Assembly: GCA_947169975.1 (NCBI GenBank) | Contig: CAMVRT010000001.1 | Location: 62,001 to 126,000, forward strand | Source of the DNA: an uncultured Oscillospiraceae bacterium | GTDB lineage: Bacteria > Bacillota > Clostridia > Oscillospirales > Oscillospiraceae | Length of the DNA: 64,000 bases | Reading direction: 5' to 3' | Shown: one piece after another, positions 28,229-36,153 of the stretch | Layout: the number at the start of each line of letters is the position of its first letter | Numbering within the stretch: position 1 is the stretch's first letter | The notes under the pieces: model-generated | The model's input: the letters and a program-made list of their open reading frames with translations, nothing else | Databases searched by the model: none | Told to the model about the DNA's origin: nothing | Program-made: the position numbers and the translations under genes

Positions 28229-28392
28229 ATACTATTCTTCGGTGAAAAGTGAATACTTTTCACCGAAGAGGCGCCGCTTGACGCGTCGCCCCCTCTGTGC
28301 CGAGGCACAGAGGGCGTCTCATACAGCCTCCGACGCGCTGACGCGCTATGAAAAGTAGACAAAGTATCTGCTTTTCATGGGAGACTGGTATA
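28229..28392 (-). repeat. Three-hairpin dispersed repeat, copy 1
   Basis: Same element as at 57328-57489 but reversed. Read on the minus strand it begins TATACCAGTCTCCC, then has hairpin 1 (28348-28378, ATGAAAAG arm), the conserved core TAGCGCGTCAGCGCGTCGGAG and CTGTATGAGACG, hairpin 2 (28291-28314, CCCTCTGTGCC arm), GGCGACGCGTCA and hairpin 3 (28236-28269, TCTTCGGTGAAAAGT arm). It lies between the divergent nudC promoter and uvrC. Confidence 0.85.
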
Positions 28393-28423
28393 AACGGGAA
28401 ACACAGGGAAAGGAGAACGCCCC

Positions 28424-30247
28424 ATGACGAAGGACGAGCTGCGGCAAAAGGCCAACGACCTGCCTCTGGCACCGGGGGTCTATCTGATGATGGACAAAAG
28501 CGGCCAGGTCATCTACGTGGGCAAGGCGAAAAAGCTGAAAAACCGGGTCAGTCAGTATTTTCAGGACAGCGCCGGCCACAACGAGAAGACCCGGGCCATG
28601 GTAGCCCAGGTGGACCACTTTGACACCATCTTCGTCCGTTCCGAGTTCGAGGCCCTGATCCTGGAGAACTCCCTCATCAAGCACCATCAGCCACACTATA
28701 ATATTCTGCTCAAGGATGACAAGGGTTATCCCTTTGTCCGTCTGTCCAAAGACACTCCCTATCCCCGATTCACACTGGTAGGCAAGGCCGCCGATGACGG
28801 CGCCCGCTACTTCGGTCCCTTCGGCGGGCGCAACGAGACCCGTCTGGCCATTGACGCGGTGTGCAGCGCTCTGAAGCTGCCCACCTGCCGCCGGAAATTT
28901 CCCCGTGACATCGGCAAGGAGCGTCCCTGTCTCAACTACCATATTGGCAAGTGCGACGGCTTCTGCCTGACCGATGGCCCCGGCGAGGCCGTGTACAACG
29001 AGCGGATCGAGCAGGCCTGCCGCCTGTTCAGCGGCAAGCTGCGCTCGCTTACCGACGAGCTCACCGTCCAGATGACCGACGCCGCCGAGAACCTCCGGTT
29101 CGAGGAGGCGGCCCAGCTGCGTGACCGGGTCAAGGCTCTCAGCGTGCTGACCAAACAGCAGCAGGTCATCGCCGGCGTCTGCGCCGACACCGACGTGTGG
29201 GGTCTTTACGTTGGGCAGGTGCGGTGCGGCTGCGCCGTGCTCCATATTGAGGACGGCAACCTGCTGGGCCGTGAGGTGAAGGTCTTTCCCGCTGCGGCAG
29301 ATGAGGCCGAGGCGGACGTTCTGGCCGCCGTGTTGAGCCAATACTATCTCAATCGCTCCGTCCTGCCCCGGGAGATCCTGCTGCCGGTGGTTTGGGAGGA
29401 CGCGGACACCTTTGCCGCCCTGCTGACCGGACAGGCCGGACACCGGGTGGGCCTGCGGGTGCCCCAGCGGGGCGAGCGGGTGGATCTGGTGGCCATGGCC
29501 GGGCGAAATGCCCGGGAGGAGGTGGAGCGCGTCACCTCCGACAGCGAGCGCACCTCCAAGACCCTGGAGCAGCTGGGCGCGCTGGCAGGACTTTCCTCTG
29601 CGCCCCACCGCATCGAGTCCTACGATATTTCCAACCTGCGCAGTGACGATATGGTTGCCTCCATGGTGGTCTTTCAGGACGGCAAGCCCCTGAAGCGGGA
29701 CTACCGCCGCTTCCAGATCAAGACGCTGGATGCTCCCGATGACTATGCCGCCATGCGGGAGGTGCTGACGCGGCGCTTTCAGCACTATCTGGACGGCGAT
29801 CCCAAGTTCACCCCCCTGCCCGATCTCCTGCTGATCGACGGCGGCGAGATGCACGCCCGCTCGGCGCTGGAGGCCACGGCGGCGCTGGGGCTGGACGTCC
29901 CCATTCTGGGCATGGTAAAGGACGACCGGCACCGCACCCGTGCCCTGGTCACGGTGGAGGGGCAGGAGCTGGGCATCCAGCACAGTCCCCCTCTCTTTGC
30001 TCTGGTGGGCAGAGTGCAGGAGGAGGTCCACCGCTTCGCCATCACCTACCACCGGGAAAAGCACGGCAAGAGCACCTACCGCAGCAAGCTGGACGGCATC
30101 CCCGGTCTGGGGGAGAAACGGCGCAGGGATCTGCTCAAGGCCTTCGGCACCGTCCGGGCCGTGTCCCAGGCGGAGGTGGAGGATCTGGCCGCCGCGGTGC
30201 CCCGAAACGTGGCCCAGGCTATCTACGACCGCTTCCATAAACAGTAA
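28424..30247 (+). CDS. uvrC: Excinuclease ABC subunit C
   Basis: 607 residues. The N-terminal GIY-YIG nuclease domain ('PGVYLMMDKSGQVIYVGKAK') makes the 3' incision, a UVR domain ('NLRFEEAAQLRDRVKAL') binds UvrB, the RNase H-like domain ('RIESYDISNLRSDDMVASMV', 'LLLIDGG') makes the 5' incision, and the C-terminal HhH motifs ('LDGIPGLGEKRRRDLLKAFG') bind DNA. Length is typical. Ribosome binding site AAAGGAG. It stands alone behind the dispersed repeat; no clear promoter is visible between the repeat and the gene. Confidence 0.97.
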   Translation: MTKDELRQKANDLPLAPGVYLMMDKSGQVIYVGKAKKLKNRVSQYFQDSAGHNEKTRAMVAQVDHFDTIFVRSEFEALILENSLIKHHQPHYNILLKDDKGYPFVRLSKDTPYPRFTLVGKAADDGARYFGPFGGRNETRLAIDAVCSALKLPTCRRKFPRDIGKERPCLNYHIGKCDGFCLTDGPGEAVYNERIEQACRLFSGKLRSLTDELTVQMTDAAENLRFEEAAQLRDRVKALSVLTKQQQVIAGVCADTDVWGLYVGQVRCGCAVLHIEDGNLLGREVKVFPAAADEAEADVLAAVLSQYYLNRSVLPREILLPVVWEDADTFAALLTGQAGHRVGLRVPQRGERVDLVAMAGRNAREEVERVTSDSERTSKTLEQLGALAGLSSAPHRIESYDISNLRSDDMVASMVVFQDGKPLKRDYRRFQIKTLDAPDDYAAMREVLTRRFQHYLDGDPKFTPLPDLLLIDGGEMHARSALEATAALGLDVPILGMVKDDRHRTRALVTVEGQELGIQHSPPLFALVGRVQEEVHRFAITYHREKHGKSTYRSKLDGIPGLGEKRRRDLLKAFGTVRAVSQAEVEDLAAAVPRNVAQAIYDRFHKQ

Positions 30248-30282
30248 AACAGCGGAGGAGCAAAGCTCTTCCGCTGTTTTTA
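30246..30282. terminator. Bidirectional terminator between uvrC and the HPr gene
   Basis: AAAACAGCGGAGGAGC pairs with GCTCTTCCGCTGTTTT (one G-T pair) around an AAA loop, with A and T runs. Confidence 0.88.
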
Positions 30283-30292
30283 TGTGTGTTTT

Positions 30293-30556
30293 TTATTCGC
30301 CGAAGTTGTTCTCGATCAGCTCGGCCAGGGCCTTCACAGCCTCCTCCTGATCGCTGCCGTCAGCGATGAGGGTGATGGTGGTGCCCTGCGCAATGCCCAG
30401 GGACAGGACGCCCAGCAGGCTCTTGGCATTGACGCGGCGCTCTTCCTTTTCGACCCAGATGCCGCTCTTGAACTCGTTTGCCTTCTGAATAAAATACGTA
30501 GCGGGTCTGGCGTGCAGGCCGACCTCATTGTTAACGGTGATTTCCTGCGTGTACAT
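30293..30556 (-). CDS. ptsH: Phosphocarrier protein HPr
   Basis: 87 residues. The catalytic His is in 'GLHARPATYF' (His15) and the regulatory Ser in 'NAKSLLGVLSLG' (Ser46). Having both sites means it can pass phosphate in the PTS and also be a target of HPr kinase, unlike Crh, which lacks the His. It stands alone, away from ptsI, with its own promoter. Ribosome binding site TAAGGAGAG. Confidence 0.95.
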   Translation of the reverse strand: MYTQEITVNNEVGLHARPATYFIQKANEFKSGIWVEKEERRVNAKSLLGVLSLGIAQGTTITLIADGSDQEEAVKALAELIENNFGE

Positions 30557-30615
30557 CGATCAGCTCTCCTTACTTTCCAGCGTGTGGGGATGGGAATATC
30601 ACTTTCGTGTTCTTT

Positions 30616-30644
30616 ATTATACTGAAATGTGCCGTCTTTTGCAA
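30616..30644 (-). promoter_or_regulatory. Promoter of the HPr gene
   Basis: TTGCAA (30639-30644), 17-bp spacer, TATAAT (30616-30621) on the minus strand. Confidence 0.85.
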
Positions 30645-30744
30645 TGGTCTTTCCCACAAAAATTTCGCAAAACGTCCACAAAATGCGGTTTTGCTTCGTC
30701 AAATTTCACAAAATCAGCAGGTAAGCCGCCGAATCAATGCTTGC

Positions 30745-33126
30745 TCACTTGAGCTCCACCACCGTGACGCCGGCCTCGCCCTCGCCGTACCGGCCCAGAC
30801 GGAAGCTCTTGACGGCCTTGTTGCGCTTGAGCATCTCGTGGACGGCCTTGCGGAGCGCACCGGTGCCCTTGCCGTGGATGATGGTCACCTGTCCCAGCTT
30901 GGACGTGACCGCCGCGTCGATGTAGTTTTCCACCACGCTCTCGGCCTCCAGCGTCTCCAATCCCCGGATGTCCAGCTCCGAAGAGGCGCGGCTCTGCATC
31001 TTAATACTGGCGCTGCCAATGGGCTTAACAGGCTGCTTTTTGGGCTGGTTCTCCAGAAGCCGCACCTGGCTGACCTTGGTGGTCATCTTCATCTTGCCGG
31101 CCTGCAGCAGCAGCGTGCCGTCGCCGTTGACGTTGAGCACCGTGGCTGCCGTCTTCACGCCGGGCAGCTCCACCAGATCTCCCACCTCGATGGGCCGGCT
31201 GGGGGTAAAGTCCGGCTCCGCCGCCTCGTCCTTTTCCCGCAGCTGCTCCTCTGCCTCCTTCAGCTCATGGCGCAGGGCTGCGCGCTCGTCGTTCATCTGC
31301 TGATAGTTGGCCTGCTGCCGCTGCTGCTGGCGCTGCAGCTCCTCCAGCCGGGCAAATACCTCGTCGGCCTTCTCCTGGGCCTGCCGAACGATGCGTCGGG
31401 CCTCCGCCTCGCCCTTGCTGCGGGCGTTCTCCTTGGCCTTCTCCATCTGCTCCCGGAAGGTGCGGGCCTTGCGTGCGTCCTCCTCCCGCTGACGCCACAG
31501 ACGGTCGGCTTCGGTCTCCGCCTTCTCCAGATGCTGGCGCTTCTCCTCCAGCTGGGTCAGCACGTCCTCAAACCGGACGGACTCGCTGTCCATCTGCTCC
31601 ATGGCGGAGGCAATGATCTCCTCCCGCAGGCCCAGCCGCCGGGAGATGGCAAAAGCGTTGGACTTGCCGGGAATACCGATGAGCAGCCGGTAGGTAGGCC
31701 GCAGGGTCTGCACATCGAACTCGCAGGAGGCGTTCTCCACCCCCGCGGTGGTCATGGCAAAGGTTTTGAGCTCGGCGTAGTGGGTGGTGGCCGCCGTCAG
31801 GGCGTGATGCTCCCTTGCATACTGGATAATGGCAATGGCCAGTGCAGCGCCTTCCACCGGATCGGTGCCGGCGCCCAGCTCATCAAAGAGCAGCAGACTG
31901 TCGCCGTCCGCCTGATCCAGGATCTCCACGATGTTGGCCATGTGGGCCGAGAAGGTGGACAGGCTCTGCTCGATGCTCTGCTCATCGCCCACGTCGGCCA
32001 GCACCCGGTCAAAGACCCGGACGGCGCTGCCGTCGTCTGTGGGCAGGTGGAGACCGCACTGTGCCATGAGGCACAAAAGGCCGATGGTTTTCAGCGTTAC
32101 GGTCTTGCCGCCGGTGTTGGGACCGGTGATGACCAGGGTGTCGAACCGCTCGCCCAGCTCCACGGTGATGGGCACGGCCTTGGCCGGATCCAGCAGCGGG
32201 TGGCGCGCCTTGCGCAAGGTGATGCCGCCCTTGCGGCGGATCTCCGGGCGGGCGCCGTTCATGGCGTAGCTCAACTGGGCACGGGCGAAGATCACGTCCA
32301 GATGCACCAGGCAGTCGTAGTCGGACAGGATGTTCTCCCGCTGGTCGCCGCAGGCGGCGCTGAGGGTGCGTAGGATCCGCTCGATCTCCTTCTCCTCCCG
32401 GGCCTGCAGCTCCTTGAGCTCGTTGTTGGCCTGCACCACGCCCATAGGCTCGATGAACAGCGTGGCGCCGGAGGAGGAGATGTCGTGGACAAGACCCGGC
32501 ATGGCGCCCTTGTGCTCGGCCTTTACCGGCACCACGAAGCGGCCGTCACGCTGGGTGATGAGAGCCTCCTGCAGCACCTTGGCATAGGAAGGGGATGAGA
32601 TGATCTTCTGCAGGATCTGGCGTCCCTTGCTGGCGGCGATACGCATCTTGCGGCGGATATCCGCCAGCTCGGAGCTGGCGGTATCGGCGATGGTCTCCTC
32701 ATCCAGAATGGCGCCCCGGATCCTGTCCTCCAGATAGCGGTTGCTGTGAAGGGCGGAGAACAGGTGGTCAATGACCGTGGGCTCACCCTGCCGCTCCTCG
32801 TCATACTCCGCCACACGGCGGCTGGCCATCAGCAGCGCGGCGATGTCCAGCAGCTCCCGGGTGTTCAGCATGCCGCCCTGATCCGCCCGGTAGAGGGCGG
32901 CGGACAGATCCTTTACCCCGGAGAAGGGCGGGCTGCCGTGGAGACCCAGCCGCGCCTTGGCGGCGTCGGTCTCATCCAGCAGACGCAGCACATCCTCCCG
33001 CTCGGTGGCCGGGACGATACGGCGGCAGCGCTCCTTTCCCGCTTCGCTGACAGCCCGCTGGGCCAGCATCTCCAGCACCTGGGGCAGCTCCAGCGTGCGG
33101 ATGGATTTTTCAAACATTTCGCTCAT
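30745..33126 (-). CDS. mutS2: MutS2 family ATPase/endonuclease
   Basis: 793 residues. MutS core and lever helices lead to the ATPase with Walker A 'ITGPNTGGKTVTLKT' and 'LLLFDELGAGTDPVEGAAL', a long charged coiled coil (about 515-640), and the C-terminal Smr domain with 'LDIRGLETLEAE' and 'IIHGKGTGALRKAV'. MutS2 limits recombination and also rescues collided ribosomes by splitting them. Start ATG at 33126. It follows recO by 13 nt at the end of the yqfC-recO block. Confidence 0.96.
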   Translation of the reverse strand: MSEMFEKSIRTLELPQVLEMLAQRAVSEAGKERCRRIVPATEREDVLRLLDETDAAKARLGLHGSPPFSGVKDLSAALYRADQGGMLNTRELLDIAALLMASRRVAEYDEERQGEPTVIDHLFSALHSNRYLEDRIRGAILDEETIADTASSELADIRRKMRIAASKGRQILQKIISSPSYAKVLQEALITQRDGRFVVPVKAEHKGAMPGLVHDISSSGATLFIEPMGVVQANNELKELQAREEKEIERILRTLSAACGDQRENILSDYDCLVHLDVIFARAQLSYAMNGARPEIRRKGGITLRKARHPLLDPAKAVPITVELGERFDTLVITGPNTGGKTVTLKTIGLLCLMAQCGLHLPTDDGSAVRVFDRVLADVGDEQSIEQSLSTFSAHMANIVEILDQADGDSLLLFDELGAGTDPVEGAALAIAIIQYAREHHALTAATTHYAELKTFAMTTAGVENASCEFDVQTLRPTYRLLIGIPGKSNAFAISRRLGLREEIIASAMEQMDSESVRFEDVLTQLEEKRQHLEKAETEADRLWRQREEDARKARTFREQMEKAKENARSKGEAEARRIVRQAQEKADEVFARLEELQRQQQRQQANYQQMNDERAALRHELKEAEEQLREKDEAAEPDFTPSRPIEVGDLVELPGVKTAATVLNVNGDGTLLLQAGKMKMTTKVSQVRLLENQPKKQPVKPIGSASIKMQSRASSELDIRGLETLEAESVVENYIDAAVTSKLGQVTIIHGKGTGALRKAVHEMLKRNKAVKSFRLGRYGEGEAGVTVVELK

Positions 33127-33139
33127 GTATGTAGTTCCT

Positions 33140-33898
33140 CTATCGTGTCGTCTTGATGGTCTTGTAGTAATCCAGCGTCCGGAAGGACCGCTCCAGCTGG
33201 GCGGCCACGAAGCCCTCCGCCGCGTGGTTCAGCTCCCGCAGGGCGCTTGGCTCCACCCGGAAGCTGTAGAGCCGCTTGGGATCGGCATACAGCGCGTGCC
33301 GCAGGGCCGCCAGACTCCCCTTGGTGAGGGGCAATGACAGTCCCCCCGGCTGCTTGCACCCGGCGCAGTGGACGATGCCCTGCACCACGTCCAGCATGGG
33401 CCGCTCCGGCTCCGTCTTTCCGCAGACGGCGCAGCCGTCGGAGAGCGGCTCGAATCCGGCCAGCGCCATGAGCCGCAGCTCGAAGACCGGCTTCACCAGC
33501 TCCGGGTCCTTGCGCAGCTCGCCCAGCGCAAACAGCGCGTTGAGCAGCAGGGCCAGCACCTCGGCTGCGGGCTGTTCCTCTCCCGCCACGCTCTCGGTGA
33601 GCTCGGCAAAGTAGGATGCAAGGCTCAAAAGCTCAAAGTCCTGCCGCACACCGTCAAAGAGCTCGATGGTGGAGCCCTCCGACACGTAGCGCCATGCCCC
33701 CCGCTGATAGACGGTCAGCTCCGAGTAGGTCAGCAGCTGGCAGGCCGCGGCCAGGGGACTGTTCCGGCGGCGTGCGCCCCGTGCGATCAGCGTGATCTTG
33801 CCCAGATCCGGCGTCAGCACCGTCAGTATTTTATCGGTCTCCTTGGTCTCCGTCTCCCGCAGTACCAGGCCGGTGGTCACCGTTTTTCCGCTCTGCAT
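33140..33898 (-). CDS. recO: DNA repair protein RecO
   Basis: 252 residues from the ATG at 33898 (AAGGAGAAG); the open frame runs further upstream but has no good start. N-terminal OB fold ('TTGLVLRETETKETDKILTV'), then a helical domain with a four-Cys zinc finger ('CAVCGKT' and 'VHCAGC'). It loads RecA with RecF and RecR and anneals strands. It overlaps yqzL by 68 nt. The order era-yqzL-recO is the standard Firmicutes one. Confidence 0.93.
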   Translation of the reverse strand: MQSGKTVTTGLVLRETETKETDKILTVLTPDLGKITLIARGARRRNSPLAAACQLLTYSELTVYQRGAWRYVSEGSTIELFDGVRQDFELLSLASYFAELTESVAGEEQPAAEVLALLLNALFALGELRKDPELVKPVFELRLMALAGFEPLSDGCAVCGKTEPERPMLDVVQGIVHCAGCKQPGGLSLPLTKGSLAALRHALYADPKRLYSFRVEPSALRELNHAAEGFVAAQLERSFRTLDYYKTIKTTR

Positions 33899-33995
33899 GG
33901 GTTTCTTCTCCTTGTATCCCGGCGCGGTTCTCCGCCGCGTGGAACAGATACCACTCCGGCGCGCCGGTCTCCCGAAACAGCTTCCAGTAATCCAT
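33831..33995 (-). CDS. YqzL-like small protein
   Basis: 54 residues, start ATG at 33995 after GAGGGGG. The sequence opens 'MDYWKLFRETGAPEWYLFHA', which matches the YqzL pattern (WK-F--TG---AYLL) known from Firmicutes. In Bacillus subtilis yqzL also lies between era and recO. The C-terminal half overlaps recO in another frame and looks unconserved, so the functional part is about the first 25-30 residues. Function unknown. It is easily missed by gene callers because of length and overlap. Confidence 0.65.
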   Translation of the reverse strand: MDYWKLFRETGAPEWYLFHAAENRAGIQGEETHAERKNGDHRPGTAGDGDQGDR

Positions 33996-34055
33996 CCGTC
34001 TCGCCCCCTCACATTCTATTCTGTGCCGGGGGCGGCGGATTATCTATGGCAAAAA

Positions 34056-34958
34056 TTACTCCTCGTTGTAGCCCTGGGAACGGATGAAATTCACGTTGTC
34101 CCGCCAGTTCTCCTTCACCTTCACCCAGGTCTCCAGATACACCTTGGTGCCCATGAACTTTTCGATGTCCTGCCGGGCCAGGGTGCTGATGCGCTTCATC
34201 ATGTCGCCGTGCTTGCCGATGAGGATACCCTTGTGGCTGGCCTTTTCGCAGTAGATGGTCACGTCCAGGTCGATGATGCCGGTATCCCGCTCGGTGAAGC
34301 GGGTCACCTCCACCGCCGTACCGTGGGGGATCTCCTTTTCCAAGCACTGGAGCATCTTCTCCCGGATGATCTCAGCGCAGACCTGCTGGTCCGGCTGGTC
34401 GGTGGTCATGCCGTCGGGGAACAGCTGGGGACCATCCTGGGCAAACTTGCCCAGCTCCTCCATCAGCTCGTCCAGCCCCTCGCCGGTCTTGGCGGAGATG
34501 GGGATGATGGCCTTGAAATCGGGATAAGCCTCGCTGTAGGCGGCGATGACCGCCAGCAGCTCCGCCTTATCGGCAATGGTATCGATCTTATTGATGCACA
34601 GCACCGCCGGCAGATGTTCTTCCCGGATGCGGTCCAGCAGAGCCCGCTCCGGCGCGCCCACGTTGGCAATGGGCTCCACCAGCAGCAGCGCGCACTCCAC
34701 GGACTGCAGGCTCTCCCGCACCACCTTCACCATATAGTCTCCCAGCCGGGAGCGGGGCTTGTGGAGGCCCGGGGTGTCCAGCAGGATGAACTGGGTGTCG
34801 CCCCGGTTCACCACGCCGTAGATGCGATTGCGGGTGGTCTGTGGCTTGGCGGAGACGATGGCGATCTTCTCCCCCACCAGCGCGTTGGTGAGGCTGGATT
34901 TGCCCACGTTGGGCCGTCCGCACACGGTGATCATGGCGGTCTTCGTAATGGTTGACAT
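34056..34958 (-). CDS. era: GTPase Era
   Basis: 300 residues. GTPase motifs: G1 'GRPNVGKSSL', G2 'SAKPQTTRNRI', G3 'LLDTPGLH', G4 'CINKIDTI' and G5 'ISAKTGEGL'. A C-terminal KH domain ('GILIGKHGDMMKRI') binds the 3' end of 16S rRNA during 30S assembly. It belongs to the ybeY-era-recO block. Confidence 0.97.
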   Translation of the reverse strand: MSTITKTAMITVCGRPNVGKSSLTNALVGEKIAIVSAKPQTTRNRIYGVVNRGDTQFILLDTPGLHKPRSRLGDYMVKVVRESLQSVECALLLVEPIANVGAPERALLDRIREEHLPAVLCINKIDTIADKAELLAVIAAYSEAYPDFKAIIPISAKTGEGLDELMEELGKFAQDGPQLFPDGMTTDQPDQQVCAEIIREKMLQCLEKEIPHGTAVEVTRFTERDTGIIDLDVTIYCEKASHKGILIGKHGDMMKRISTLARQDIEKFMGTKVYLETWVKVKENWRDNVNFIRSQGYNEE

Positions 34959-35035
34959 AATTTAGGTGATCCTCAACTTTCTTTTGTATTTGAGCAATTT
35001 ATTGATGTTACTTTCTCGGCGCGGCAAACCGCTTG

Positions 35036-35599
35036 TTATCGGTGTATAAACTCATTTGCATGGTACGGAATATCCTCCGGGTTCTTCATAGAAAAAAGCG
35101 CGATCCCATCCTCAATGAAGTTATATAAATCGTCTTCCACGTATGCGATTTTATCCGGGTCTACTTCCTCCTCTGGAATGTGTCCTGTATTGAAGTCAGC
35201 AGCATATTCTCCGGTTTTCTTGATCGTTTCCAACACGGTCAACAGCTGATTCAGTTGATCCTGTTCAAATACGCCCGACTCCTTGAAGGTCTCTTTTAAG
35301 AAGTCACAGAACCACGAAAAATCATCGTCCCAATTCAGGTTTCCGTTGTCTCGTGCCTCATTGCGGAGCTTTTCAGCCTGACGCAGCATTTCTCCCTGCA
35401 GCGTACTTGCCTGCCCACTCCTCGGAACTCTTGTCTTCCAAATGTTCTGACATACGTCAAAGTATTGAAATTGATAACCTCTGAGACCTAATTGATCCGC
35501 GATTTCATACGCAGACGGCCATCTGTCTTTTTCTGTGCGAGTGGGGTGTTTCTCAGCCTTACTCTGATTTCCCTTTCTAAAAAATTGAAGCAGTCCCAT
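35036..35599 (-). CDS. Unknown soluble protein inserted between ybeY and era
   Basis: 187 residues, start ATG at 35599 after AAAGGAGAAG. A basic N-terminus ('GLLQFFRKGNQSKAEKHP') is followed by an acidic, mostly helical protein with 'WPSAYEIADQLGLRGYQFQY' and 'DDDFSWFCDFLKETFKES'. The gene is clearly richer in A and T than its neighbours, with different codon use. In other Firmicutes this position holds dgkA and cdd, so it is a likely insertion. I recognise no family. It could be an immunity-type or small cytoplasmic protein; that is only a guess. Confidence 0.6.
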   Translation of the reverse strand: MGLLQFFRKGNQSKAEKHPTRTEKDRWPSAYEIADQLGLRGYQFQYFDVCQNIWKTRVPRSGQASTLQGEMLRQAEKLRNEARDNGNLNWDDDFSWFCDFLKETFKESGVFEQDQLNQLLTVLETIKKTGEYAADFNTGHIPEEEVDPDKIAYVEDDLYNFIEDGIALFSMKNPEDIPYHANEFIHR

Positions 35600-35655
35600 G
35601 ATCTCTTCTCCTTTGCAAGAGGTTAAACCGTAAGCATAAGCTGGTTGACTCTTTT

Positions 35656-36153
35656 TTATCGCGTCAGCTCCAGCTGGGCCATGATGACCTCCTCACGCGC
35701 GCGCATCTGCCGCTTCTGCTCGCCCTCGTCCAGATGGTCGTAGCCCAGCAGGTGCAGCACCGAGTGGACCACCAGGTAGGCCAGCTCCCGGCTGCGGGAG
35801 TGGCCGTACTCCGCGGCCTGGGCCTTTACCCGCTCCATGGAAATCGCCATGTCTCCCAGAGGGGTCAGCCCCGTCATGGGATCGGCGTCGGACTCGTCCG
35901 TGGGCGGCTCACCGGGTACGTAGGAGAAGGCGGGGAAGCTCAGCACGTCGGTGGGGGCGTCCACCCCCCGCATATCGAGATTGATCTCGTGGATGCCCTC
36001 GTCATCCGTCAGCAGCACGTCGATCTCACAGGGTACGGTGACGCCCTCGCAGGCAAGCGCCGTGCGGATGGCCCTGCGGATCAGAGCCACGGTGCGGTCA
36101 CTGGCGGCGTCCGCCACCGTGGCGGTCACCGGTATGCGGTGCCTTTTCGCCAT
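35656..36153 (-). CDS. ybeY: Endoribonuclease YbeY
   Basis: 165 residues from the ATG at 36153 (GGAAAGGAGCG). The zinc motif is 'VVHSVLHLLGYDH' (HxxxHxxxxxH), with 'VDAPTDVLSFP' upstream. YbeY matures the 3' end of 16S rRNA and takes part in 70S quality control. Its start lies inside the end of phoH (56-nt overlap). Part of the block yqfC to recO. Confidence 0.95.
   Translation of the reverse strand: MAKRHRIPVTATVADAASDRTVALIRRAIRTALACEGVTVPCEIDVLLTDDEGIHEINLDMRGVDAPTDVLSFPAFSYVPGEPPTDESDADPMTGLTPLGDMAISMERVKAQAAEYGHSRSRELAYLVVHSVLHLLGYDHLDEGEQKRQMRAREEVIMAQLELTR

Noticed and set aside
28144-28362. Longer N-terminus for nudC
   Set aside because: The extra codons would be encoded by the repeat and by the promoter itself (28168-28196), and the resulting peptide matches no NudC protein.
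30607-32373. 588-codon open frame on the plus strand opposite mutS2
   Set aside because: Shadow of mutS2, which has all MutS2 and Smr motifs.
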